From Rhynchopus euleeides (taxonomy: Eukaryota; Euglenozoa; Diplonemea; Diplonemida; Diplonemidae), in the NCBI GenBank assembly GCA_963210315.1, contig OY723307.1, forward strand, positions 248,001 through 312,000: DNA of 64,000 bases, given 5' to 3'. How positions within the stretch are numbered: position 1 is the first letter of the stretch; every line of letters begins with the position of its first letter. Positions 1-10,499 of the stretch are shown one piece after another. The notes beneath the pieces were generated by a model. That model ran no database searches. It saw nothing but the letters and a program-made list of their open reading frames with translations, and was not told where the DNA came from. Position numbers and translations under genes: made by a program.

Positions 1-1950
1 CCTAATGCCATGAAGCAGGGGGGGAACATCGCAACGGGAACAGAGGCCCATCTGCGTTTCCCCTGCCGTTGTCATTGCGATGATACTTTTATGATTTTTT
101 TGGTGTTGACAACTGCCTGACGTAAAGACGACCACGCAGTGATAATGTTTTTTTTTGAAAAACTGTTTTGTGCAGTGCAGCCACAACGCTCGGGGCTGCA
201 AGGTTCGGGATGTGTCCGAAGAAAGTTGAACGATGGTTCTCAGAAAGCTTCTGCCTTGGTTTTTCCCATTTAAAAATACTGCAATAAAAAGACGGGGGGT
301 GGGGGTGGGGATGAAAGAAGGCGTTCACAGCGCGCGCTGATGCGTTTTACAAACCAACCCTGTATCATCCGTGGGAGTGCAGTTCGCCGCCTTCAGTGGA
401 AGAGGATATGTCAACCTTGTGTGAGAACAACTCTCAAACAATACACAACTCCCATCTCCCAGAGATCACGAGGGAATCACCTCGGAACTGCGTCCGGGTC
501 GCACCCCCGGGAGGGAGGGACAGGCGCTCCACTGCTTCCAACACTGACCCCGCGTGACGTGCACATCGATAGGAACCAAGAGGGGCAGAGTGCATGGGCA
601 GCACAGCACCAGATATCTGGGAGGCTACAAAAGATGTGTTGGACTCAACGCGCAGCATGAAGTACCACGCACTGGCACCCGCCAGTCCAGTTATGGTTCA
701 GCCGCTGTCTCTCGAGAAATTGTGCAGACAGTCCTGCACAGCAGTTGTGGCTCTGTTTTTTTTTTGGTATTTTTTTTTTGATTTTGCATTTTTTTTGACA
801 GGTGTGTCCAACACATCATCCTGCCACGCGGGAGAGATCGTCGGGGCAAACGGATAGGCAGCCTGTGATTGTGGGAGATCAGGCATTTGTTGCAAGTGTC
901 ATGAAACTTATGAACTGGTTACCTAAGAGAAGAGGGTGAGGGGTGTGAATATAAGCCGAGGGCGGGGGTATATGTTCTTCACGCGGGGAGGGGTGGGGGT
1001 GGGGGTGGGGGCGGGTGGTGTTATTTTCGTTTCCGACGGGTCATGACGTATCCGATCAATAAAAAGGGGCAGGCAATTGCTGACGTTTGGAATGTAGCAT
1101 GGTTGCGATCCAGCATCCGGGTTCTCTCACTGCACCCAGCCCCTTCTTCCCCCCCCCCCCCCAAATCCCTCCCGCATTGCATCTCCAGCAACCTACAACC
1201 ACACAAGACCCACCAAACACAGGCACAAACGGTGGACAGACTGGGTGATGGCAAGACATCACTGCATTAACACGCAAGTCGCACGTTGGCCAGTGGACAG
1301 GTGGGCTGAATCGAAGAGGGAAGCGGGGTATGGGAATGGGGGTAGTGGCGGCGGTCGTAGTGGTGGCGGGGACAGACAAAAGGGATGGGGTTTCAAAACC
1401 TCAAGCGCACCGAAGCGCCTCTGGTGGGGTTTTCTCTTCTGCGCGGTTTGTTTCTTCTTCTTCTTGAGTGTTTCGTATGTGTTTCTTCGAACAATGGGCG
1501 GACAGCACCTTCCAGCTGCAGGCAGCTCTAAAATACACTTTTTGGCTTGTTGCGTTGACGTACCTCCTTGGCACAATCGAAGCACATCCCCAAAAAAACT
1601 CTTCCGCTGTCTGCTCGGGCTGCACGTTTGCTGTTGGTAGCTGTAGCCAGGTCACTTGCTGCATTGTTTCAGGATCGATTCCAGCCACAGTCCTGCCTAG
1701 TCAAACCGCTCCTTTTCCAAAACTGAAAAACGAGCGGTAACATTTGGGCTGGGACATGTAGCAGATACCATTTGTGCAAAACTACTGTTCATGTCTTTCC
1801 GGCATTCACCCTTCTTCGCGCAGTGCGCTGTGATCGCGAGTGGTTGGTTGTCTGGATGCCAGGGATGGGCGATTTCCAAACGTTCAAAAGTTCTTCTGGT
1901 TTTCAACACTTCAAGTATTTTGCCTGCTTTGGGATACAGGCCCGACCATA
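1..1950. other. Unassigned intergenic sequence at the left edge
   Basis: I see no gene I can support here. It holds a pyrimidine/purine-rich stretch, T-runs near 755-795, a G-rich tract near 985-1015 and a C13 run near 1150. Open frames are short, on both strands, and lack recognisable motifs. Confidence 0.5.
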
Positions 1951-2140
1951 TTAATCCGGGTTTCTATTTAGTGAAGTCTCCGAAAAAAAATTAATTATTC
2001 ACTAAATAAAAACCACGTTTAATCGCGCCCCACACAATCTAGTTGACTACCGTTCATTCCACCCCCTCCCTCCATCACTCCAATACACGACACGAATCAC
2101 ACACCAGGAAGCGAGAACATATCCCGGACCCTCCATCACA

Positions 2141-2575
2141 ATGAGCGGAACAGTTACCCCCATCGACGTGGCCCTTGAGGCGGCGGGGAGGGCAGCGGCT
2201 GCGGCTTCCGAGGCTGCCCAGAAGGAGGCGGACAACGTAGCTCTTGTGGAGGAAATACTTGAGAAGCAGTCGCAGCGCACCACCCTTTCTGTGGCGGACA
2301 TCGTACACCTGACTGACCTCGCCCAACAGAGGGAGTGTCAAGTGGACGCGGTGAAGGAGTGGAAGGAGAAGAACAGCGAGAAGAAGGTGTCCGCCGCGCT
2401 GGTTTCGAAATATGTAAAGCACAAGGTGGATACGGGCGACTACCACGTGCCCAGGCAGCGGGGAACGAAGCCCCTCCTCACAGACGGTGAGATAGAGAAG
2501 GTGCTGAATCTCACGCAGCGGACCCGCGCGCTCGGGTGGCCGATCACAGCTGCCCGCTTCTCGGCGCTGGTGTGA
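2141..2575 (+). pseudogene. Truncated ORF resembling the N-terminal DNA-binding part of a DDE transposase
   Basis: The ORF has 144 codons and starts at a clear ATG. Residues about 1-60 are Ala/Glu-rich and probably helical. Residues about 60-105 look like a first helix-turn-helix segment. The end, with GTKPLLTDGEIEKVL followed by GWPITAARFSALV, resembles the second HTH of pogo/Jerky-type transposases (pattern: basic, then LT.EE, then G.P.T). The frame stops at a TGA lying inside the left arm of the palindrome at 2572-2622, so the palindrome appears to cut off the rest. No catalytic DDE domain follows. I infer a broken transposase; an unrelated HTH protein is also possible. Confidence 0.4.
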
Positions 2576-2622
2576 CAGGTGTGGTGAGTAACAGCGTTGC
2601 TGTTACTCACCACACCTGTCAC
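2572..2622. repeat. Perfect 24-bp inverted repeat with a 3-base loop
   Basis: The arms 2572-2595 and 2599-2622 are exact reverse complements separated by GTT. As RNA or single-stranded DNA this would form a 24-bp hairpin. It provides the stop codon of the upstream ORF, so it is probably a later insertion or a fold-back repair product. Confidence 0.9.
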
Positions 2623-2690
2623 CCGAGGAACTCCGTGTGTCTTATGCACTTCTCGCACGACCAATACCGTACCGTCGGAGGGACCGCCGC

Positions 2691-2752
2691 AAAATACTAC
2701 GAGAAACACTTGGCCTCTATGCTGTGAGTGTTGCATTGGACGCTTCCACCTG
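2691..2752. repeat. Repeat A, copy 1 (about 60 bp)
   Basis: The segment starting AAATACTACGAGAAACACTT and ending near GGACGCTTCCACC is repeated almost exactly at 20642-20704 and 21000-21058. Each copy follows a GCAAA motif and lies just upstream of repeat C material. It has no coding signal. Confidence 0.85.
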
Positions 2753-4797
2753 TGTCGCAGAATGGTCAGCCTCGTGATTCTTGGTGTGCCCTATCGACAA
2801 CATGCCTGTCTCTCCAGTTGCCGCACCCGGCGAGAGAGTTGATGCGTCTCAACCCGGCGAAACTAAGGGGGCAAAGGTTGCACACAGCCCCGCCTGTGCT
2901 GCAACCACCCGCTCTTGGCTGACCCCCGACGTCTGGTGCGTTTCCCACTCCGGGTGTTGGAATCCTCACCCTGTACCTCTTCGGGATCCTCCATCCCCTG
3001 GGGAACCCTTCCCCTCGAGGCTTCTTCACGTCTCCGACATATTGGTGTGTGCCCACATGACCCTTCTTCCTGACATCCTCGATGTCGTTTTGCACCCCGG
3101 GCGATGCACTGAGACGGCCGTATCCAGGTAGTCAGTGGCCATGCCCAGCCCCTCAGCGTGACAGTCCTCTGGTGCGCTCCCAGCACCACCACCGCGACGC
3201 TCGTGCATATTCAGCCACCATGACCCGGCAGCTCTCGCCTGGGGACAGGGCTCGGCGGATCGAGAAATCACAGTCTGAAACTCGCCTCCCAGCTCCTCCG
3301 CAGCAGTCTACTGTCCGGCCGTCTTAAACTCTCGCCCTTCGGGAGCCCGGCCAACACCCGGTGCTTTCCGGCGTGATCTCGATCGCTCTGTGGCTCTCTG
3401 TGTCCTCTCCGGTCTTCGCTGGCTGCGAGCGAGTTGCGGGGTGAAGCCCAACGCGCCTCTTCATGGCGCACTGGAGACGCTGCATGGAGTGCCCAGGGGT
3501 AGGTGTGAGAGGTGCCGGCCCTTCTGGGTGAAAGAGGGCGATCGCGCGCACTGTCGTCTCCTGAACTCCGCTCGAGCGGTGGACAACACGTTCCTGCGGC
3601 CCCCTTCCCACTGGGCTGATCCCCACTGTACCTGCCCCATCGCCCGCCTCGTAGACAGCGCATCAAACGGAGGCCCTGTGGCCCCACGTGGCGTCGATTC
3701 AGTGGTAACGCCCGGACTCAGTGTGGAGGGCGTATTTCCCGGTGCGTGAGGAAATTCGAGGCCCTGGAGGTGTGGGCATGCCAGAAGGATTCTCGGAGTC
3801 GCCTTCTTAATGAGAGAGGTGAGTCCCCGCGGACCGGAGCTTGTCGCACGCTGCAGTCGCTGTTCGGGCTTGTCGAGTAGGCTGCTGGGTACTCGGGAAG
3901 ACTGGCTGACTGCCCCCCAACCTTGTGGAATGATCTCGGCCCGCTGCCATGGCTGCGGTTTCGGTGGACCCCCTCAGCGGCGGCACCGCTGACACAGGCG
4001 ATGCGGACGCGTCTCTCAGTCGCTGCTTCTTTTGCTCCCCGAGCAGTGCAGCTTGGGAGAGCGTCTCGGCTGTGTTGGATACCTGATCTCTGTGTATGTC
4101 CCACGGCACCTCGCAGGTGTCCAGTCAGCAGCTCCCCTTCCCTGCATGGAACTGTGAGGTCGTACGTCTCAACACCGGGCCCCAGACGCCCGGAACTCCC
4201 CCTGACCCCTGTGAATAATGCAGGCTTGAATGTGTGTCCCCCGGCAGGGAGACTATGCTTCGACGGAGTATGCCCCGCTTGGGGCGTGTGCGGGCATCCG
4301 CTTGACGCCGGGGTGCGCGTAGTCGGCATTCGCGCAGATAAGCTGGGCACGACAGACGTGCCGGCTTCTCAGGGGCGTGTCCGGGGGCGTTGCATTGGTA
4401 CACGAAAACTGTCGCCCTCGGAAAGCTCACGTCGCGTCACCGTGCTCGAGCTGGATCTGGCAGGCTGTGTGTGACAGGCCACCCTTCCGCCTTCAGGTGC
4501 CGTCGCTCGGGCAAAAAAGGTGTATTTCTCAATCAAGAGAGTATGCCCCTCACGATTGTGGCACGATTGTGTCTCCCCGGGTCAGGCTCGGTATTCCAGT
4601 CGAAAGCGTAAATGCCCCTCGGTACTGTGCTGGGCGGGGTTGTGTCTCGGTCAGGAGAGGAGGTGCCCCTCAGGCAAAATCCTGCGTCTCGCGGTCGGGA
4701 GTGAGTGCCCCTCGGCAGGAATGTGTCTCGGCCAGGTGTCCCTCAGGCAGGGAATGTAATGTCTCGGCCCGGTGTCCCTCGGGCATGAATGTGCGTC

Positions 4798-5282
4798 TTG
4801 GCCAGGTGCCCCTCAGGCAGGGTGCCCCGTAGGCGGAAGTGTATGTCGCGGCCAGATGCCCCTCAGGCAGGGTGCCCCGTAGGCGGAAATGTATGTCTTG
4901 ACCAGGTGCCCCTCGGGCAGGGTGCCTCGTAGGCGGAAGTGTATGTCTTGGCCAGGTGCCCCTCGGGCAGGGTGCCTCGTAGGCGGAAGTGTATGTCTTG
5001 GCCAGGTGCCCCTCGGGCAGGGTGCCTCGTAGGCGGAAGTGTCTGTCTTGGCCAGGTGCCCCTCGGGCAGGGTGCCTCGTAGGCGGAAGTGTATGTCTTG
5101 GCCAGGTGCCCCTCGGGCAGGGTGCCTCGTAGGCAGAGGTGTCTGTCTTGGCCAGGTGCCCCTCGGGCAGGGTGCCCCGTAGGCGGAAGTGTGTGTCTTG
5201 ACCAGGTGCCCCTCGGGCAGGGTGCCTCGTAGGCGGAAATGTATGTCTTGGCCAGGTGCTCCTCAGGCAGGGTGCCCCGCAA
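4798..5282. repeat. 50-bp tandem satellite in repeat C, copy 1
   Basis: About nine units of 50 bp, each with TGTCTTGGCCAGGTGCCCCT, then CGGGCAGGGTGC and CGTAGGCGGAA. Each unit contains TGCCC-CTC-GGGCA, a 5-bp stem with a 3-base loop. Flanking degenerate units extend the homology to about 4660-5450. Confidence 0.9.
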
Positions 5283-5902
5283 GCGTAAGCTGTAGGTATG
5301 TCGTGGCCAGGTGCCCCTCAGGCAGGTAATGTCTCGGCGAGATGCCCCTCGGGCAGGAAAAATGCGTCTCGGCTAGGTGCCTCTCAGGCAGAAGTGGGTG
5401 TCTCGGTCCGATGCTCCTCGGCAAGATCGTGTCTCGGTCAGGAAAGTAGGAGTTGGATATCACTGACGTCACTTTGCTGCATCAGTATCGACCCATTTAT
5501 CAGCACCCGACTGTTGCTCTTGGTCCCGCCTTTGTCAGCGCCTCTGTGACGGAACCTCCAGCTGAAGTATGCGTTTGGAAACCTTGAGCGCGATCAAGCG
5601 TGAAGCAGGTTTTCGGCGAGGCGCGGTGATAGTCTCGATGGCTGATGGGAATGTCCTCAATCCGCTGCGGCCACGGGCGCAGCGCTGTCCCGCTGTCACG
5701 TTCATAAGCGGCGGAGGACCACCTTGAACACCACGGCGTCATCATCCCCATCTTTTTGCGCCCCTCCTTCGTGCTGATCCCCCCGTGCACCTCGCCGTCA
5801 TTTATTAGAACCAGTGCGTGGGGGTGGTGTTGTCCTCAACCGCGGCTTCGGCCCTCTTGAGACCTGACACGAGCATGGTGTGAGGGTCGTCTTCTCGGTC
5901 GG

Positions 5903-6830
5903 GATTTGGTGCCCCTCGGGCAAGATTGTGTATCTCTCGGTCGGGAGAGCGGGTGCCCCTCGGGCAAAATTTTTGTCTCGGTCAGGAGAACAGGTGCCCC
6001 TCGGGCGAGATGCTGCGTCTCTCGGTCGGGAGAGTGGGTGCCCCTCGGGCATAGTTTTGTCTCGGTCAGGATAACGGGTGCCCCTCGGGCAAAACTGCGT
6101 GTCTCTCGGTCGGGAGAGTGAGTGCCCCTCGGGCAGAATATTGTCTCAGTCAGGAGAACAGGTGCCCCTCGGGCGAGATGCTGCGTCTCTCGGTCGGGAG
6201 AGTGGATGCCCCTCGGGCAGAATATTGTCTCGGTCAGGAGAACAGGTGCCCCTCGGGCAAGACTGCGTGTCTCTCGGTCGGGAGAGTGGGTGCCCCTCGG
6301 GCAAAATTTTTGTCTCGGTCAGGAGAACAGGTGCCCCTCGGGCGAGATGCTGCGTCTCTCGGTCGGGAGAGTGGGTGCCCCTCGGGCAGAATATTGTCTC
6401 GGTCAGGAGAACAGGTGCCCCTCGGGCAAAACTGCGTGTCTCTCGATCGGGAGAGTGAGTGCCCCTCGGGCAGAATATTGTCTCGGTCAGGAGAACAGGT
6501 GCCCCTCGGGCAAGACTGCGTGTCTCTCGGTCGGGAGAGTGGGTGCCCCTCGGGCAAAATTTTTGTCTCGGTCAGGAGAACAGGTGCCCCTCGGGCGAGA
6601 TGCTGCGTCTCTCGGTCGGGAGAGTGGGTGCCCCTCGGGCAGAATATTGTCTCGGTCAGGAGAACAGGTGCCCCTCGGGCAAAACTGCGTGTCTCTCGGT
6701 CGGGAGAGTGAGTGCCCCTCGGGCAGAATATTGTCTCGGTCAGGAAACCAGGTGCCCCTCGGGCAAGACTGCGTGTCTCTCGGTCAGGAGAGTGGGTGCC
6801 CCTCGGGCAGGGTAGAATGCTGCGTCTCTC
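5903..6830. repeat. 84-bp tandem satellite in repeat C, copy 1
   Basis: The unit is two related 42-bp halves: GTCTCGGTCAGGAGAACAGG plus GTGCCCCTCGGGCA, and GTCTCTCGGTCGGGAGAGTG plus the same core. About eleven 84-bp units are present. The palindromic core TGCCCCTCGGGCA occurs once per half-unit and links this array to the 50-bp satellite. Confidence 0.9.
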
Positions 6831-7265
6831 GGACGGTCAGATCGTGTGTCCCTCAGTCAGGAGAGGAGGTCTCGGTCGCTAAAAACGCGCCCCCTCGGGC
6901 AGAGTGATTGTGTCATCGCTGTTGTGTCACACCAATTGCCTCTCGGGCGGTGTGTCTTTTTTGATTTGACAACTCCGGTTTGGTGTACCTCGATGAGCTT
7001 ACCTTACCTTGTCGTCGGACACAACATATCATCGTTGTCCCAAACCCCGTAACCCACGTGAAGTGGATCATCTGAAGTGCAGAATGAGGTGGAGCAGGTG
7101 GAGCACGAAACATAAGTAAACCATAGCAAGAGAGGCCAGCAGCAGTCCCGAGTCCATCGCGTTCCTCGTAGCATTTCCCGTACCACACAGGTGTGTTATG
7201 TGCAAAAAATAATTAATTATTCGACAAAATTTGCGGTGCGAAAAATTAATATATATTCACTAAAT

Positions 7266-8271
7266 ATGGTGCCCCTGATTTACCCCTTTTTCACTACGCA
7301 CAAACTACGCAATCTGGGGGGGGGGGTCTCGCTTTTTGGTCCCCCCCCAGTTTTTTTTGGTCCCCCTTTCTGTGTGGCTACTGAGACAGGACTGGAGGCA
7401 CTGCGCTGACCGAGCAAAAAATTATTGCCAGAACTCACTATACACCGTACGAAAGAACGCACGACATGTGGGGCGGGACTCCAGAAACACCTGGGCAAGG
7501 TTGCCCCATGCCCAGAAACACCTGAGAAGGAAGTGAGTTCCAGGAGCCGCGTAGAACACCCTCGAGATTGTGAATGATGATACGATCACAGCCTTCAGGG
7601 CGCTGCGAGGTGCCACCCTGAAGGTGGCCCTTGACATCAAGGAGAGCGTCGGCCGAGGGGTCGACGAAAAGCTGAAGAAGGCGCTACTGGCACTGGATCC
7701 CGCGGGGTATACGGAGGTCACCGCCACACAGGCAACCTCCGCTGACAACGTCCAGGAGACGTTATCCGAGGGGATCACAACGGCACTAGAGATCTGTGTC
7801 ACGGGATCCAGGCGCCCACTCTCCCTCGACGGTCTGGGGATTGTTGTTGGGTATGGTGTCGTTTCCTGCAGCTGCAAAAAAGCGTAGCAACTGTGCTTCC
7901 TTCTTCCTTAATGATGCGTTGACGCTTCCACCCGGAGGAGCTGAAGCAGGCACCGCTTAATGATGCGTTGATGCTTCCACCCGACGAGCTGAAGCAGGCA
8001 CCGCGCCAAAGGGCACCCCCAAAGAGACCTGCAAAGACTGCGTCGAAACCCGCACCGAAGGCTGCCAGCGCTGCAGCACCTGAAGAACCTGCAGCACCTG
8101 CAGCACCTGAAGCGCCTGCACCCTCACTGACCCCGGAACAGCAAGAACTCCTTGAGTTTGGGGTCCCGGCATAGAGACAGAGAATGGCTGAGTAAATCAA
8201 AAAATGAGACCCCCCCCCCCTTTTCACTACGCACAAACTACGCAATATGGGGTCGTCAGGGGCACCAAAAT
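7266..8271. mobile_element. Possible 1-kb non-autonomous element
   Basis: GGTGCCCCTGA near 7268 is mirrored by TCAGGGGCACC near 8255-8266, next to TA dinucleotides. Just inside each end is the direct repeat TTTTCACTACGCACAAACTA (7289 and 8221). Inside are an imperfect 49-bp tandem duplication (7909-8005) and the short ORFs listed separately. The short terminal match makes this tentative. Confidence 0.35.
7971..8174 (+). CDS. Ala/Pro/Lys-rich small ORF, function unknown
   Basis: Starting at the ATG at 7971, just after the tandem duplication, this frame encodes about 67 residues. The composition is low-complexity: basic and Pro-rich, then a run of Ala-Pro-Glu repeats, ending with TPEQQELLEFGVPA. 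It may be the 3' end of a larger gene whose upstream exon I cannot define. The frame at 7570-7887 lacks an ATG start and is not called. It could equally be non-coding. Confidence 0.25.
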   Translation: MLPPDELKQAPRQRAPPKRPAKTASKPAPKAASAAAPEEPAAPAAPEAPAPSLTPEQQELLEFGVPA

Positions 8272-8289
8272 AGGAACCCGGGTTAATAC

Positions 8290-9011
8290 AAATTATCCAA
8301 TTAAGAGCCCACTAAAAAGGAGCGGGCCTGTAGCAGCATTCCTTTGTTTTTGGAAGAGTTCAACGGAGGCAAGAGAGCGAACAGACGGGGGGGGGCCGCG
8401 GGGTAGTAGTGGATCGCTTTGAACGATTTGAACAATTCGCAGGTCATGCCATTGACAGCCTAAGCGACAGGGAGTGCATTTTGTTTCTGGTTCGTTTATT
8501 TTTTGTAGCCAAAACGGGTTTGGTTTTTGCTCCAACAGAACGTATCGTGCTGGATCACAGAGAGGGAGGTCTTTTAGAGCCAGTCCAAATTTCCGGACCT
8601 TGGGGCGCCCCTTCGCTACGTGCCACTGTGTGCCAAGACTGTGCCACTCTTCTTTTGTACAACCAACAGTGTTTTGCGAGGGCACACACGCATCTCACCT
8701 TTTTTTTCTCACTGATCTGCAAAATCATCATCCATCACAGGAGCGAAAGGGCTCCCTTTTCCTTTTAAATTTCCAAGTTTTTTTTGCAACGAAAATAAAG
8801 CGGTGTATAAAAACAGATATACCAAGTCACCAAGCCCCCCCCCCCCCCAACTGTGATTGTTTCACGTGGGCGTGCTGTGCGGTTAAACCCCTTCTCTCCT
8901 TCCCCCCGTACGCCATCCACGCCCCCCCCCCCCAACAAAGCACCAGCATAGGACGGCGTCTCGCCCTCGTCACCCATAAACTAAGAAGCGGGGTGCCCGC
9001 CAGCACCCCCA
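8290..9011. other. Unassigned sequence
   Basis: No supported gene. It contains TTTGAACGATTTGAACAATT near 8417, a partial match to a dispersed motif described in the findings, and C-runs of 14 and 11 near 8840 and 8930. Confidence 0.5.
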
Positions 9012-9019
9012 CCCCCCAG
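9012..9019. other. 8-bp target duplication CCCCCCAG, left
   Basis: The same 8 bp stand at 10134-10141, directly outside the other end of the hAT-like element. The length fits the hAT superfamily. Confidence 0.75.
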
Positions 9020-9539
9020 CAGGGGTGTAAATAAGGCCGACTCCCGACTCCCGACTCGCGCCGGATTTTTTGGGATTGGGAGGGTTGCCTTGCTTCCCTT
9101 AGGGAATGTGCGGTATTAGGCACCCCATGGCCAAAATGACCCCACTGCGATCCGCACAGACTCCAAATATTCAAAAGAAAGGGTTTTTGGAACACCCGAG
9201 GAGGGGGGGTCCCGATGGGTGGGTGGGGGTGTAGGGGTCCCGCTGGGTGGGACATGGTGTGTGCCTCCCAGTCATCTTCTTCATTACCGGTCTCTGAACT
9301 GGGGTGAGTTCATTGCCAAACCACTGCTGTGAATACGGCGCCCCTTTCCCGCCCCTTTTGCCAGATCCTGGCAGCTCCCAAGAAGAGTTGTGTTCCGCCC
9401 CCATCAGGTGGTTGAGCATACCACAGCGCACACGTGCACAACCACACACACTCCACACAGATGCGTCACACATGTGACGCAACTGTTGCGACACACAACA
9501 TGCCTCAGGTAGAGGCAGTAGTGTTTGACTCACAGCCAA

Positions 9540-9767
9540 CATAGCTCTCAGTGGGGCCGTGGATGGTGTGGATGCATCCATGCATGCATCCACGGCATCC
9601 AGGGATGCCCGAAAATGTCAAAAAATGGATTTTTGATTTGGCATACAGGCATTCATCCACTGCAGGCAGGCCTGCATGCAGGGCTTCGGAGCTCCAGGCT
9701 GTGTGTGGATGCATCCACAAAATTTGTGGATGCATGCGCTGCATGCACGGGAAATACTGAGAGCTAT
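9540..9767. mobile_element. Nested 228-bp inverted-repeat element inside the hAT-like element
   Basis: CATAGCTCTCAGT and ACTGAGAGCTATG form 13-bp terminal inverted repeats. CAGCCAA lies directly outside both ends, a 7-bp duplication. The interior is crowded with GGATGCATCC-type palindromes. Related GCTCTCAGTGACT termini occur at 62963-63118. The same insert is present in the copy at 29 kb, so it predates duplication of the host element. Confidence 0.5.
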
Positions 9768-9853
9768 GCAGCCAAATACTGCTGCCGTGAGTGAGGTGCT
9801 CGCAGCGTGTGGGGCGCTGCGGGCGAACTGGGGGGTTGGCTGGGACAGCCAAC

Positions 9854-10021
9854 ATGGCGCTGTGCGTCGCGTGCTTCTTCGCGGACCACCTCGCACGCGG
9901 GAAGACCCCGCAAGCGCCGAGTCAGTCCGCCCTGACCGAATGGTGGGCGACTGCTGGAGGGTCCATGGGACTCTCCACGGCAGAGGTGGCCGTACTACAG
10001 GATGCGTGCAGGATTGAGTAG
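9854..10021 (+). CDS. 55-codon ORF within the hAT-like element, unknown function
   Basis: An ATG starts an ORF of 55 residues beginning MALCVACFFADHLARG and ending VLQDACRIE. The inverted copy preserves the same reading frame and protein at 29122-29289. It may be a captured fragment of a host or transposase gene. I recognise no domain. Confidence 0.3.
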   Translation: MALCVACFFADHLARGKTPQAPSQSALTEWWATAGGSMGLSTAEVAVLQDACRIE

Positions 10022-10141
10022 GGTTTGAGACCGCCCGTCCCCCCCAGCCCCCCACCCCAGGTACCTTAGGTGACTGTAAATAACCGACTCCCGACTCCCG
10101 ACTCCTGACCCCCAAACCTTATTTACAGCCCTGCCCCCCAG

Positions 10142-10499
10142 CAGGGGTGGGGGGGAGGGGGGTGGGAGGGGGGGGGGTTTTTTTTTCTCTTGATTTTGTC
10201 CATTTTCCTCTTCTCTCACCTCTCCCCCCCCCCCCTTCTCCGATTCCCATCCCCTCGTTCTCCCGAAACCGAAAGTTACATACACCCCTCCCCTGTAGGG
10301 ATGGGGAGCAGACCCGTTCCTGCTTTCCGTCGGGGAGGGCCAGGGTGGGAGGGAGGGGGAGGGGGGGGGGGGGAGGGTGGGCTGGGGTGATGTGAAACGG
10401 GATAAAAAATACCCCCCCCCCCCACCCCACACACTCAACACACTCTCACAGGGTTTTGTGGGAATACCATGCCACACACACACACACACACACACACAA
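10142..10499. repeat. Low-complexity G/C tracts and a (CA)n microsatellite
   Basis: G-rich and C-rich runs fill 10142-10430. A (CA)n array at about 10472-10498 directly abuts the 5' end of the truncated retrotransposon copy. No gene is seen. Confidence 0.8.

Larger units (their letters stand above)
2763..7206 (+). repeat. Repeat C, copy 1 (about 4.4 kb, near-identical to 21261-25584)
   Basis: From TGGTCAGCCTCGTGATTC to GTGTTATGTGCAAAA this sequence matches 21261-25584 with only scattered substitutions and two satellite length changes. Its last 250 bp also occur alone at 20751-21004, a 5'-truncated copy sharing the same A-rich 3' end. That pattern suggests a retroposed transcript, or repeated recombination at GCAAAA. 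No ORF in it resembles a known protein. Long open frames on both strands come from its high GC content and its satellites. Orientation is set only by the A-rich end. Confidence 0.85.
1951..8286. mobile_element. Possible TTAA-flanked element remnant
   Basis: TTAA at 1951-1954 is followed by TCCGGGTTTCTATTT. At 8271-8286 the sequence TAGGAACCCGGGTTAA gives, on the other strand, TTAACCCGGGTTCCTATTT. The two ends match as imperfect terminal inverted repeats of about 20 bp, each beginning at TTAA, the usual piggyBac target. The interval holds the truncated ORF at 2141-2575 and a whole copy of repeat C. If this is one element, it has been invaded by others. No piggyBac transposase is visible, so the pairing of the ends could be chance. 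Confidence 0.25.
9020..10133 (+). mobile_element. hAT-like non-autonomous transposon, copy 1
   Basis: The element starts CAGGGGTGTAAATAAGG and ends CCTTATTTACAGCCCTG, an inverted repeat of about 17 bp with the CAGGG start typical of hAT elements. An 8-bp duplication flanks it. The second copy, inverted, is at 29017-30123. Subterminal CCGACTC heptamers recur at both ends (9035-9060 and 10085-10108), possibly transposase-binding repeats. No hAT transposase is encoded. A second inverted-repeat element is nested at 9540-9767. Confidence 0.75.

Noticed and set aside
5903-6830. CRISPR array
   Set aside because: The repeats are contiguous 84-bp satellite units with no unique spacers, in a eukaryotic repeat with no cas genes.
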